From Kaistella flava (ex Peng et al. 2021) (GTDB lineage Bacteria > Bacteroidota > Bacteroidia > Flavobacteriales > Weeksellaceae): 64,000 nucleotides of DNA. The translations under genes were made by a program, and so were the position numbers. Below are positions 9,585 through 18,268 of the stretch, in pieces. Each line of letters begins with the position of its first letter. Position 1 is the first letter of the stretch. The notes beneath the pieces were generated by a model. The model was not told where the DNA came from. It ran no database searches and saw only the letters and a program-made list of their open reading frames with translations. Location of the stretch: the NCBI RefSeq assembly GCF_015191005.1, contig NZ_CP040442.1, positions 992,001-1,056,000 of the forward strand, read 5' to 3'.

Positions 9585-11072
9585 TTATGATTTATAGGAT
9601 TTTAACTTGAGGAATCTGATCAATATCAAGCCAATTGCAAAAAAGACAGACATTCCTATGAACGCATAATGCATATTGTGAAATTTCTGAATTACAATAC
9701 CAAAAATTAGTGATCCTAAAATAATTGCCAACTTTTCTAAAACATCATAAAAACTAAAGTAGGTTGTATTATCCATACTGTTTTCCGGCAATAATTTAGA
9801 ATAAGTAGAACGTGACATCGCTTGTAATCCACCCATTACCAAACCAATAAAACCTGCTAAAACGTAAAATTGTATCTCAACGTTAGGATTTTCTTTTTTA
9901 AGAAAAAATGCAGAAAGACAGCAAACAATCCAAATTGCGACCGCGATACTAATTACATTCTTATTCCCTATTGATTTTGATAATCTGGAAAAAGCCAAAG
10001 CTCCGAAAATTGCGACAATCTGAATAACCAAAATAGTGATAATCAGTTTGTATTGATCTTCTTCTCTTGTAAAAATTTCTGAGGTCCCAAATAAGGTTGC
10101 CATTAAAAAAATAGTTTGCATCCCAATACTGTAAAAGAAAAAAGACGATAGAAAAAATTTCAGATTCCGGTCTTTAAATAATTCTCTTCCTACTTTAAAT
10201 AACTCTCGGAAACTTTCTTTCGCTATATCAACATAAAATGCTAAATTATCCTTAATTACTTCAAAAACACCACCATGCTCTTCGTGTTTTTCGAAGATAT
10301 TCTTGTAATTTAAAAGCACTAGATCTTTCGGTAATTTATCTTTGACCATACCGAATTGTGGTAAATATCGGAAAGTATATTGTGAGAAACCAAACCACCA
10401 AGCTCCCGTAACTAGGAAGGTAATTCTCGTATAAATCTTAGTGTCTTCCGGCGTTTTCGCTACTACCTGAATTAACAGTAAGCAGAAAATTAACAAGATC
10501 ACAGAACCAATATATCCGTATACATAGCCTTTTGCAGAAAGCGCATCCTGCTTATCGGGTGTTGCAATATCAGGAAGGAAGGAATTATAAAACACCAAAC
10601 TTCCCCAAAAACCTACACTTGCGGTAATACTAAACAGCAAACCTAGAAATACGTTTTGCATTCCTGTAAACATTGCTAACCCCATACAAGAAGTCGCTCC
10701 CAAATAACAAAAAAACTGCAGAAAAGATTTCTTATTTCCGATCGTATCTGCCAGAGAAGATAATATTGGTGAAATAATAACAACGATTAAAAAAGACAAG
10801 GTTAATGAAAAACTGAAAATTGCAGTCGGTTCATAAGCGTTTCCCATTATGTTGATCATGTGAGGAACAGGAACTTCTTTCCACTCTCCAGAACTTTCTA
10901 TAAAAACCTTTTTTTTGTAAGCCGTTGTAATGATCGAATAATAAATCGGAAAAATAGTTGATGTGATGACCAATGAATAAACTGAATTCGCCCAGTCATA
11001 CAAAGCCCACGCATTCATGATCTTTGGATTATTCTTGATATTTGGAGTTTGTAGAGATTCGTTTTCCGACAT
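9585..11072 (-). CDS. MFS transporter of the UMF1 (Atg22-like) family
   Basis: The 495-residue protein has about twelve membrane segments. Its opening, NAWALYDWANSVYSLVIT, is diagnostic of the UMF1/Atg22 family of major facilitators, and GLQAMSRSTYSKLLPE lies in the second half. The hydrophilic mid-loop (about 240-300) is longer than in most MFS carriers. Substrate is unknown. It stands alone, with a promoter at 11093 abutting the terminator of the upstream thiolase. Confidence 0.85.
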   Translation of the reverse strand: MSENESLQTPNIKNNPKIMNAWALYDWANSVYSLVITSTIFPIYYSIITTAYKKKVFIESSGEWKEVPVPHMINIMGNAYEPTAIFSFSLTLSFLIVVIISPILSSLADTIGNKKSFLQFFCYLGATSCMGLAMFTGMQNVFLGLLFSITASVGFWGSLVFYNSFLPDIATPDKQDALSAKGYVYGYIGSVILLIFCLLLIQVVAKTPEDTKIYTRITFLVTGAWWFGFSQYTFRYLPQFGMVKDKLPKDLVLLNYKNIFEKHEEHGGVFEVIKDNLAFYVDIAKESFRELFKVGRELFKDRNLKFFLSSFFFYSIGMQTIFLMATLFGTSEIFTREEDQYKLIITILVIQIVAIFGALAFSRLSKSIGNKNVISIAVAIWIVCCLSAFFLKKENPNVEIQFYVLAGFIGLVMGGLQAMSRSTYSKLLPENSMDNTTYFSFYDVLEKLAIILGSLIFGIVIQKFHNMHYAFIGMSVFFAIGLILIRFLKLKSYKS

Positions 11073-11092
11073 GTTTTAAGTAATTGATTGAA

Positions 11093-11100
11093 CAAAAATA
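11093..11100 (-). promoter_or_regulatory. -7 element for the UMF1 transporter
   Basis: TATTTTTG (TAnnTTTG) on the minus strand, 20 bp before the ATG at 11072. It directly follows the thiolase terminator. Confidence 0.45.
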
Positions 11101-11103
11101 ACA

Positions 11104-11152
11104 AAACCATTAAGAATCTACTGAAAAAATCACTAGTTATTCTTAATGGTTT
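11104..11152 (-). terminator. Terminator after acetyl-CoA acetyltransferase
   Basis: AAACCATTAAGAAT at 11104-11117 and ATTCTTAATGGTTT at 11139-11152 form a perfect 14-bp stem with a 21-nt loop. On the minus strand it is followed by TTTGTTATTTTTG. Confidence 0.7.
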
Positions 11153-11174
11153 GATTTAAAGGCTATTAAATATT

Positions 11175-12353
11175 TTATAAGTTTTCAATAACAATTGCCG
11201 AAGCACCGCCACCGCCGTTGCAAATTGCAGCTGCACCGTACTTACCGTTATTTTGCTTTAAGATATTAATTAAAGAAACAATGATTCGAGAACCTGAACT
11301 TCCAAGTGGGTGACCCAAGGAAACTGCTCCACCATTCACATTTACTTTAGAACTATCAAGACCTAAAATTTTATTATTCGCCAAACCTACAACAGAAAAT
11401 GCTTCATTAAATTCAAAGAAGTCAATATCTGAAATTTCTAAGTTTGCTTTTTTCAAAGCGATAGGTAAAGCTTTTGAAGGTGCAGTTGTAAACCATTCTG
11501 GCTCGTGTGCTGCATCTGCATAACCAACGATTTTTGCTAAAGGTTTTAAGCCTAATTCTTCCATTTTTTCTTTAGACATAAGTACCAAAGCAGAAGCTCC
11601 ATCGTTTAAAGTAGAAGCATTTGCTGCCGTTACCGTTCCATTTTCTCTTTGGAAAACTGTTGGTAAAGTTCCGATTCTGTCGAAGTTTACTGATTTGTAT
11701 TCTTCATCTTCAGAAAAAATAATTGGATCACCTTTTCTTTGTGGAATCTCAACGGAAACAACTTCGTCCTTAAATTTACCTTCGCTCCAAGCTTTCGCAG
11801 AACGTTTGTAAGATTCGATGGCGAAGTTATCCTGATCTTCTCTTGTAAAGCCATATTCAGCTGCACATTTTTCAGCACAAACTCCCATGTGAACTTTATT
11901 GTAAACATCTGTTAAACCGTCCAGAACCATTCCGTCTGACATTTTAACATCGCCTAATTTTGTTGCTGTTCTGGCGTTATAGTAATGAGGAACTGAAGAC
12001 ATATTTTCCATTCCACCTGCAACGATAACATCCTGGTCACCTGCTTTGATGGATTGCGCTGCCATCATCACTGCTTTCATTCCTGAAGCACATACTTTAT
12101 TAATAGTAGTTGCTGGTGTATGATTTGACAAGCCTGCTCCAATTGCAGCCTGACGTGCCGGCGCTTGACCTTCACCTGCTTGCAATACATTTCCCATATA
12201 CACTTCCTGAACGTGTTTCGGGTCAAGATTAATTTTATCTAAAGCACCTTTGATTGCAGTTGAACCTAATTTTGTAGCCGGAACTGTGGCTAAACTTCCT
12301 AAGAAACTTCCCATTGGAGTTCTTACTGCTGATACGATGAATACTTCTTTCAT
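11175..12353 (-). CDS. Acetyl-CoA C-acetyltransferase (thiolase)
   Basis: The 392-residue enzyme condenses two acetyl-CoA to acetoacetyl-CoA or runs the reverse. It has the acyl-accepting Cys88 in NKVCASGMKA, the NEAF motif, GHPLGSSG with the catalytic His near 348, and the second Cys in AAICNGGGGA. The ATG at 12353 is chosen because MKEVFIVSAVRTPMG is the usual family start. It may feed the mevalonate pathway or ketone metabolism. It lies 20 kb from the fad operon and lacks the palindrome found there. Confidence 0.93.
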   Translation of the reverse strand: MKEVFIVSAVRTPMGSFLGSLATVPATKLGSTAIKGALDKINLDPKHVQEVYMGNVLQAGEGQAPARQAAIGAGLSNHTPATTINKVCASGMKAVMMAAQSIKAGDQDVIVAGGMENMSSVPHYYNARTATKLGDVKMSDGMVLDGLTDVYNKVHMGVCAEKCAAEYGFTREDQDNFAIESYKRSAKAWSEGKFKDEVVSVEIPQRKGDPIIFSEDEEYKSVNFDRIGTLPTVFQRENGTVTAANASTLNDGASALVLMSKEKMEELGLKPLAKIVGYADAAHEPEWFTTAPSKALPIALKKANLEISDIDFFEFNEAFSVVGLANNKILGLDSSKVNVNGGAVSLGHPLGSSGSRIIVSLINILKQNNGKYGAAAICNGGGGASAIVIENL

Positions 12354-12391
12354 TATGTAGATTTTATATTTTTTTAAGTACGCCAAATTAC

Positions 12392-12424
12392 AAAAAAAAA
12401 CACACTTTAAAAAAAGTGTGTTTT
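12392..12424 (-). terminator. Terminator after the nucleoside permease gene
   Basis: AAAACACACTTT at 12397-12408 pairs perfectly with AAAGTGTGTTTT at 12413-12424 around an AAAA loop. The minus strand continues as a T run. Confidence 0.85.
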
Positions 12425-12437
12425 GATATCTTAAAAA

Positions 12438-13697
12438 TTAATGCGTTAAATCAGCGACCACTTCTGGATCGTGCTTGTGCTTAAACATTATGGCAAATAA
12501 TATCGTAATCACTAAAGCATAACCTGCAAATACAAGCCAGATTTCCTGCCACATTTTATCACCGTTTTCAAGGGTAAAATATTGTTGAATCATCCAACCA
12601 CTTAGTAAACTTCCACCAATAGCACCAAAACCATTAGTCATCATCATGAATAAACCTTGAGCTGAAGAACGAATTTTATAATCAGTAGTTGTTTCCACAA
12701 AAAGAGAACCCGAAATATTGAAGAAGTCAAACGCCATCCCGTAAACGATACAGGAAAGAATAATTAATCCTAAACCAAAACCTTCAGGCCCACCATAAGC
12801 GAAAAATCCAAAACGTAAAACCCATGCAAACATTGATAATAACATCACATTTTTAATTCCATATCTCTTTAAAAAGAAAGGAATCGCCAAAATAAATAAT
12901 GTTTCTGAAATCTGCGAAATCGACATAATCAAAGTAGAACGTTTTACCACGAAACTTTCAGCGTATTCTGGAATTTTTCCAAAATCTGATAAATAAGTAT
13001 CACCATACATATTCGTCAACTGCAATGCTGCACCTAAGAACATGGAGAATAAAAAGAACAACGCCATTTTATAATCTTTAAATAAAGAAAATGCATTTAA
13101 TCCTAATTTCTCTGATAAAGTAGCGTTCGCAGGTATTAAATTCTGTGGCGGACATTTTGGTAATGTAAATGCATAGATCCCCAAAACGAAAGCGATAACC
13201 GCAGCAATATAAAACTGATTTCCGGAATCTTTATTTCCTGTAAGATTGGTAATCCACATGGCTACAATAAATCCGACCGTTCCCCACACACGAATTGGTG
13301 GGAAAACCTTGACAACATCGTAATTATTATTTTTCAGAATATAATAAGCGATAGAATTCGACAAAGAAATCGTTGGCATATAAAACATCATCGCGATGAG
13401 CATGATCCAAAAGAAATTTTCCGGAGTCGAAATTGAAGGCAAGAATACCAGGATAATCCCGTACAGAATATGCAAAATACCGTACAATTTCTCTGCATTT
13501 ATCCATCTATCAGCGATAATTCCAACAAGAGCAGGCATTATAAGAGAAGCAATTCCTAAAGTCGCAAAAACTTTTCCGAATTCCTGACCTCCCCAATGTT
13601 TTGTTCCGAACCAATAAACTCCTATGGTAATTAACCAGGCCCCCCACACAAAAAACTGAAGGAAAGACAGAATGGTAAGTCTTAATTTTAAATTCAT
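12438..13697 (-). CDS. MFS nucleoside permease (NupG-like)
   Basis: The 419-residue, twelve-segment protein opens with NLKLRLTILSFLQFFVWGAWL and has the FPPIRVWGTVGFI stretch in helix 4-5. These are typical of the nucleoside:H+ symporter family (NupG/XapB). It should take up nucleosides across the inner membrane. Its start lies 16 bp after the DUF151 gene, so both are probably one transcript ending at 12392. Confidence 0.85.
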   Translation of the reverse strand: MNLKLRLTILSFLQFFVWGAWLITIGVYWFGTKHWGGQEFGKVFATLGIASLIMPALVGIIADRWINAEKLYGILHILYGIILVFLPSISTPENFFWIMLIAMMFYMPTISLSNSIAYYILKNNNYDVVKVFPPIRVWGTVGFIVAMWITNLTGNKDSGNQFYIAAVIAFVLGIYAFTLPKCPPQNLIPANATLSEKLGLNAFSLFKDYKMALFFLFSMFLGAALQLTNMYGDTYLSDFGKIPEYAESFVVKRSTLIMSISQISETLFILAIPFFLKRYGIKNVMLLSMFAWVLRFGFFAYGGPEGFGLGLIILSCIVYGMAFDFFNISGSLFVETTTDYKIRSSAQGLFMMMTNGFGAIGGSLLSGWMIQQYFTLENGDKMWQEIWLVFAGYALVITILFAIMFKHKHDPEVVADLTH

Positions 13698-13713
13698 AAT
13701 ATTATTAAAATTT

Positions 13714-14310
13714 TTAGTCGATTTTCTTTTTTCTACGTTTGATTTCTTCCTGAATTTCTAAAGCGGCATCGAAATCTTCATCTTTAACTGCATCTTCCAG
13801 CAGTTTATTTAATTCTTCAGAAGATAGTGACGATAAATTTCCTTCTACCTGAACTGCTTCCTCTACATGAGCTTCTTTTGAAGGAACATCGAGTTCCAAT
13901 AAAATACCTGCTTCATTTAAAACTTGTTGAGTGGTATAAATAGGCGCATCAAAACGAACTGCCATTGCAACCGCATCAGAAGTTCTTGCATCTAAAATAA
14001 GTTCTTCTTCCGTGGTTTTATTTTTAAAATTGATATTGGAGAAAAACACACCATCGATGATTTGATAAATAATAACAGAAGTAATCTCAAAATGAGTTGC
14101 AGAAACAAATTTTGAAAACAAATCATGAGTCAAAGGTCGTGGCGGATGAATATCTTTTTCTAAACCTAAAGAAATTGATTGCGCTTCGAAATTACCGATC
14201 ACTACCGGCAGTTTAATGTTGGTCTCTTCATGTTCCAAAAGCAACGCATAAGCGCCAGATTGCGTTTGGCTATAGGAAATCCCTCGAATGGTTAATTTTT
14301 TATAATCCAT
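13714..14310 (-). CDS. DUF151 bifunctional-nuclease-family protein with UVR motif
   Basis: In 198 residues, the N-terminal ~135 match the DUF151/BFN nuclease family (LTIRGISYSQTQSGAYALLL, the PVVIGNFEAQSI motif, RPLTHDLF, DARTSDAVAMAVR). The C-terminal ~35 residues (SSEELNKLLEDAVKDEDFDA) form a UvrB/UvrC-like UVR helix pair. Family members have been reported to have DNase and RNase activity; the cellular role here is unknown. The ATG at 14310 is used; the longer frame to 14328 runs into the probable promoter. Confidence 0.85.
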   Translation of the reverse strand: MDYKKLTIRGISYSQTQSGAYALLLEHEETNIKLPVVIGNFEAQSISLGLEKDIHPPRPLTHDLFSKFVSATHFEITSVIIYQIIDGVFFSNINFKNKTTEEELILDARTSDAVAMAVRFDAPIYTTQQVLNEAGILLELDVPSKEAHVEEAVQVEGNLSSLSSEELNKLLEDAVKDEDFDAALEIQEEIKRRKKKID

Positions 14311-14314
14311 AACA

Positions 14315-14322
14315 CAAATATA
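14315..14322 (-). promoter_or_regulatory. TAnnTTTG element abutting the DUF151 start codon
   Basis: TATATTTG on the minus strand lies only 4 bp before the ATG at 14310. If it works as a -7 element, the transcript would start at or very near the ATG and be leaderless. Confidence 0.35.
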
Positions 14323-14381
14323 AATCAATTTTTAACATCACAGGTTTTGAAGACCCGTTTTTGTGAAAAAATCATGAAAAA

Positions 14382-14407
14382 AAAGTCCGAAATAAAATCC
14401 GGACTTT
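14382..14407 (-). terminator. Terminator after etfA
   Basis: AAAGTCCG at 14382-14389 pairs with CGGACTTT at 14400-14407. The minus strand continues in a T tract. Confidence 0.75.
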
Positions 14408-14430
14408 AAGTTTATAATCAAAAAAAGAGT

Positions 14431-15378
14431 TTATCCTTTTAATGCTTTAATTTTCTGAGTTAATGCTGGGATGATTTGGAAAGCATCACCTACTACTCCA
14501 TAATCCGCAGATTTGAAGAAAGGAGCTTCTGGATCGTTGTTAATTACAACAATTGTTTTAGAAGAATTCACTCCCGCCAAATGTTGAATTGCACCAGAAA
14601 TACCAACTGCGATGTACAAGTTTGGTGAAATTGCTTTCCCTGTTTGTCCAACGTGCTCGGAGTGAGGTCTCCAGCCGATGTCAGAAACCGGTTTTGAACA
14701 AGCTGTTGCTGCACCTAAAAGGTTTGCCAAATCTTCGATCATTCCCCAATTTTCAGGACCTTTCATTCCACGACCTGCAGAAACTACTATTTCAGCTTCT
14801 TTTAAATCGAGTTTTCCTGAACTTTGTTCGTGCGAAATAACTTTGGTATCTTCATTTGCTACCGATAAATTCTTCACTTCTTCAGAACCTGAAACCGCAT
14901 TCTCTTTTACACCAAAAGCATTTTGAGAAACAGTTACAATAACTCCTGAAGCATCAGCTTTTGCATGCATCATTCCTTTTCCGGAAAAAGCTCTTCTTTT
15001 CACCTGGAACGGAGTGATACTTTCTGGAGTTTCCAAAGCGTTGGTAATCAAAGAATAGTTCTTCATAATTGCCAACATTGGCGCTACCGACGAAGCATCA
15101 GTTGTGTGAGGGAATACAATAATATTTCCGTCTGCAACTTCGCTTACTGCTTGTGCATAAGCTTTTGCACTGAAACTTTTTAAACCTTCGTCTTTAATAT
15201 TTAAAACTTGATTTGCACCATATTTATATAATAAGTCTGAAGAATCTGTTGGGTTTACGGAAATTGCGGTTACGGTGTCTCCAGTTTTATCTGCGATTGA
15301 TTTGGCATAAGAAATTGCCTCGAACGCCGCTTTTTTATAGATTCCGTTTATATTTTCTGCGTATACATATACTGCCAT
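14431..15378 (-). CDS. etfA: Electron transfer flavoprotein, alpha subunit
   Basis: The 315-residue subunit carries the FAD-binding C-terminal half, recognised by VVSAGRGMKGPENWGMIEDL, then the SRPxSD-like CSKPVSDIGW and GQTGKAISPNLYIAVGISGA. Together with EtfB it accepts electrons from acyl-CoA dehydrogenases and passes them to the quinone pool. It starts 25 bp after etfB. The palindromic site at 16196 upstream of the pair links it to the fad operon at 29943-37348. Confidence 0.96.
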   Translation of the reverse strand: MAVYVYAENINGIYKKAAFEAISYAKSIADKTGDTVTAISVNPTDSSDLLYKYGANQVLNIKDEGLKSFSAKAYAQAVSEVADGNIIVFPHTTDASSVAPMLAIMKNYSLITNALETPESITPFQVKRRAFSGKGMMHAKADASGVIVTVSQNAFGVKENAVSGSEEVKNLSVANEDTKVISHEQSSGKLDLKEAEIVVSAGRGMKGPENWGMIEDLANLLGAATACSKPVSDIGWRPHSEHVGQTGKAISPNLYIAVGISGAIQHLAGVNSSKTIVVINNDPEAPFFKSADYGVVGDAFQIIPALTQKIKALKG

Positions 15379-15403
15379 GATTGATTTTGTTTAAGGTTAA
15401 GAA

Positions 15404-16150
15404 TTAAATTACTTTCGCTTCTTCGTGAAGTAATCTTACCAATTCATCAAGATTGTCTGGAGATACCATTTTCACTGCCGCCCTTGCCGGAACAGCATCG
15501 AAAGAAATCGCATCTACTTTTACTTCGTTACTAATTGGTTCATTAACAGTTAAAGGTTTTGATCTTGCAGACATAATTCCACGCATGTTTGGGATTATTA
15601 AATCTTTTTCATCAACCAATCCTTTTTGACCTGCGATAACCGCTGGAAGTTTTACAGAAATAGTTTCTTTACCACCTTCTATTTCTCTAACCGCAGTAGC
15701 TTCAGAACCATTTACTTCTAAACCTACACAAGCATTTACAAAAGGTTGGTTCAATAATTGGGCAACCATTCCGGGAACAGCGCCACCATTATAATCGATT
15801 GATTCTTTACCACAAAGGATTAAGTCATAACCACCACTTTGAGCGATATTGGCAATTTCTTTTGCAACAGCATAACTGTCTTTTGGCTCAACATTAATTC
15901 TAATTGCATCATTGGCACCGATTGCTAATGATTTTCTAATCACTGGCTCTGTCGAAGCATCACCAACGTTGATTACTGTCACCGTAGCGCCAGCTGATTC
16001 TTGCAATTTGATTGCTTTGGTTAATCCGAATTCATCTAATGGATTAATCACCCACTGAATCCCATTTTTGTCAAAAGCAGATTTGTCTGCTGTAAAATTA
16101 ATTTTGGACGTAGTATCTGGAACACTACTGATACAAACTAATATTTTCAT
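15404..16150 (-). CDS. etfB: Electron transfer flavoprotein, beta subunit
   Basis: The 248-residue subunit opens with MKILVCISSVPDTTSKI and contains WVINPLDEFGLTKAIKL, ILCGKESIDYNGGAVPGMVA and the C-terminal AMP-site region seen in EtfB. It dimerises with EtfA. It is the first gene of the pair. The operator palindrome lies 45 bp upstream of its ATG, and a -7-like TATCTTAG lies between them. Confidence 0.96.
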   Translation of the reverse strand: MKILVCISSVPDTTSKINFTADKSAFDKNGIQWVINPLDEFGLTKAIKLQESAGATVTVINVGDASTEPVIRKSLAIGANDAIRINVEPKDSYAVAKEIANIAQSGGYDLILCGKESIDYNGGAVPGMVAQLLNQPFVNACVGLEVNGSEATAVREIEGGKETISVKLPAVIAGQKGLVDEKDLIIPNMRGIMSARSKPLTVNEPISNEVKVDAISFDAVPARAAVKMVSPDNLDELVRLLHEEAKVI

Positions 16151-16178
16151 GTGCTAATATTTATTGTTTTACTTTTTG

Positions 16179-16215
16179 CTAAGATAAAAAATTATTTACT
16201 ATGCATGCATAGTAA
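16179..16215 (-). promoter_or_regulatory. Palindromic operator and promoter of etfBA
   Basis: TTACTATGCATGCATAGTAA at 16196-16215 is a perfect 20-bp palindrome. A weak -7 element, TATCTTAG on the minus strand, lies at 16179-16186, so the palindrome sits over the -33 region, a repressor position. The same 18-bp core recurs twice before the marR-fad operon (29805-29822 and 29889-29906). A weaker resemblance lies at 16228-16242. Confidence 0.75.
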
Positions 16216-16242
16216 TCTAAAAAAATTATATTACATACATAA

Positions 16243-16947
16243 TTAACCCTTTACTTTTAAAGGTCTAATTTCAATTTTACTAGGTAAAGTCCGTGGATTC
16301 ATTTTTAAAATATCCAGTACCAACTGACCAATATCTTCTGGTTGTATTTTCCAGGCATCTTTTTCTGACGGTTCGTTTCCATTAAAATGAGTAGAAACGG
16401 AGCCAGGCATTATCGTTGAAACTTTAATATTATATTTTCTTAAATCCAGCATCGCTGCTTGCGTAAAGCCAACTGCGCCAAATTTTGAAGCATTATAACC
16501 AGAACCATTTTCAAAAAAATTAGTTCCTGCTAAACTGGAAATAGTGATAAAATATCCTTCTGTTTTTTTCAATTGTTCAACCGATGCTTTCAAAGTATGG
16601 AAAATTCCGGTGAGATTAGTATCAATCATTGAAGACCAATCTTCTAATGAAAGTTCATCAACAGGTTTGAAAACACCGAGTCCCGCATTGGCGATAACAT
16701 AATCGATTTTTCCAAATTTCTTGGTAATTTCGGCAACTGCATTTTTCTCGTCTTCAAAGTTTTTCACATCAGAGCCGATCCCAAAAACGGGTGCTTCCAT
16801 CGTAGATAATTGGTTCGCAACTTCAACTGCATCTTCTTTATTACGTCCAGAAATAACAACAGTGATTCCATGATTATGGAGTACTTGTGCGATTCCTAAG
16901 CCGATACCTTTCGTTCCACCAGTAATATAAGCTACTTTATTTTTCAT
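16243..16947 (-). CDS. Short-chain dehydrogenase/reductase
   Basis: The 234-residue SDR has the nucleotide-binding YITGGTKGIGLG (8-19), the NAG-type motif VIANAGLG, catalytic Ser in TISSLAG, and the YNASK catalytic Tyr/Lys pair, followed by TIMPGSVSTHF. It probably reduces or oxidises a small carbonyl or hydroxyl substrate; FabG-like or 3-hydroxybutyrate-type activity is possible but not shown. It lies upstream of etfB in the same direction, separated by the operator. Confidence 0.85.
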   Translation of the reverse strand: MKNKVAYITGGTKGIGLGIAQVLHNHGITVVISGRNKEDAVEVANQLSTMEAPVFGIGSDVKNFEDEKNAVAEITKKFGKIDYVIANAGLGVFKPVDELSLEDWSSMIDTNLTGIFHTLKASVEQLKKTEGYFITISSLAGTNFFENGSGYNASKFGAVGFTQAAMLDLRKYNIKVSTIMPGSVSTHFNGNEPSEKDAWKIQPEDIGQLVLDILKMNPRTLPSKIEIRPLKVKG

Positions 16948-16970
16948 TACTTTTTATTTGTATAAAGATA

Positions 16971-16996
16971 AAAAAAACGTCCCAATTATGGGACGC
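16971..16996 (-). terminator. Terminator after the T9SS cargo gene at 17023
   Basis: CGTCCC and GGGACG form a 6-bp stem with a 6-nt loop. The minus strand then has eight T residues. Confidence 0.7.
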
Positions 16997-17022
16997 TCTT
17001 CTAATTTTCTTAAAAAAAGAAA

Positions 17023-17928
17023 TTATTCTTTGATAAATTTCTGAGACTGAGCTCCTTTTTCAGTTTCAAATTTAATGATGTAAATACCTTTTGCAAGATT
17101 TCTAACATCAACCTTATTATCAACCACTTGTAAAGAATTAGCTTTTCTTCCAGATGCATCGAAAATCTGTACTGATTTTACTTTTTCACTGAAGTTCAAG
17201 AAATCCTTTGTAGGGTTTGGATAAACTGATAGCTTTACATTCGACGATTCACTTACAGCCATGGCTGGTCTATCAACTGAGAATGTGTCTACTCCAATGA
17301 TATCGGAGTTATTCCCTGATGGCCCTCCACTTGTTACAAAATATCTAAACGCAAACTTCACAGGAATTGCAGTAGTACCAACACCGGTAACAGTAAATGA
17401 ATATTTGGTCCAAGTTTTTGGATATACAAATCCACCAAGTAGATCGGGATTAACTGTAACGCCAAGATTTGTAAAACTTCCTAAACCACTCGAACCGCCT
17501 GAAGGAACCACAGTTGTTGCAGCAGTACTGTAACGCATTTCCAAACGGTCAGCATAATCTGTCGCGCCGTCTGTTCCTTTTCTAGTGTAAAAACTAACGA
17601 TATCACCATCTTGTACATTTACCGCAGGCGTAATTAACCAGTTACTGATTGTTCCTGCCCCAGATGTACTTGTATAATTAACTATTGCAAATGTATTAGA
17701 CGTCCCGTCTTGCCCCTTTGGAAGAGCAGGTGGAGTACTTCCGAAAATTGCAGTAGAAGCTGTAGTATAAGCAGCTTTTGACCACAATGTAGCTGTTGCC
17801 GGCGAACTTTGGTTTGTCATTGTCCAGTCCACATTGAAAGCTACGTCAAATCCATAATTATACACATTAGTTTGTGCATTTGAAAATGTTAATCCTAAAA
17901 AGGAAACAAAAAGTAAAAGTTTTTTCAT
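17023..17928 (-). CDS. Secreted protein with choice-of-anchor-J-like domain and T9SS type A sorting domain
   Basis: The 301-residue protein has a signal peptide (residues 1-18, ending SNA), a beta-rich domain with WLITPAVNVQDGDIVSFYTRK typical of the choice-of-anchor J/cleaved-adhesin fold, and a C-terminal sorting domain (about 228-301) with LSVYPNPTKDFLNF, VQIFDASGRK and a final GIYIIKFET. It is therefore exported by the Sec and type IX systems to the cell surface or medium. No catalytic residues are evident. Confidence 0.85.
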   Translation of the reverse strand: MKKLLLFVSFLGLTFSNAQTNVYNYGFDVAFNVDWTMTNQSSPATATLWSKAAYTTASTAIFGSTPPALPKGQDGTSNTFAIVNYTSTSGAGTISNWLITPAVNVQDGDIVSFYTRKGTDGATDYADRLEMRYSTAATTVVPSGGSSGLGSFTNLGVTVNPDLLGGFVYPKTWTKYSFTVTGVGTTAIPVKFAFRYFVTSGGPSGNNSDIIGVDTFSVDRPAMAVSESSNVKLSVYPNPTKDFLNFSEKVKSVQIFDASGRKANSLQVVDNKVDVRNLAKGIYIIKFETEKGAQSQKFIKE

Positions 17929-17950
17929 ATTGAATAATTTTATATTTACT

Positions 17951-17958
17951 CAAAGCTA
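17951..17958 (-). promoter_or_regulatory. -7 element for the T9SS cargo gene at 17023
   Basis: TAGCTTTG on the minus strand fits TAnnTTTG, 22 bp before the ATG at 17928. The rest of the 340-bp spacer up to 18268 holds only the terminator at 18222; nothing else was seen in it. Confidence 0.45.
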
Positions 17959-18221
17959 AGGAAAAAAAATATTAAAATACATATAATTTAAAGATTAATA
18001 TTCTTTTAACTTATAACAAGCAACAAAAATCTAAATTTAAGCACTATAATTAAACAATTATAGCGTTTTAATAAAAATTAAAAAATTAAAACACCTAGTT
18101 AAAAACAAACACCACACCACCAACGTTACTCTTACCCCGACTCCAATCCTTTTTATTTATTGGCTGAAAAGGAAGTAATTTCAAAAAAAACTTGAACTTG
18201 CAAAATAATTCTTTAACTAAA

Positions 18222-18247
18222 ATAAAAAAGCACCTAAAAAAGGTGCT
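18222..18247 (-). terminator. Terminator after the T9SS cargo gene at 18269
   Basis: AGCACCT at 18229-18235 pairs with AGGTGCT at 18241-18247 around an A5 loop. A T-rich tract follows on the minus strand. Nearly the same hairpin occurs at 19421. Confidence 0.75.
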
Positions 18248-18268
18248 CTTATAATTTAGATTAGATAA

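Noticed and set aside
11687..11908. Minus-strand frame of 73 codons inside the acetyl-CoA acetyltransferase gene
   Set aside because: It is a shadow of the thiolase in another frame.
14963..14970. GCATGCAT within etfA resembling the operator core
   Set aside because: It lacks the TACTA/TAGTA arms and is explained by the coding sequence.
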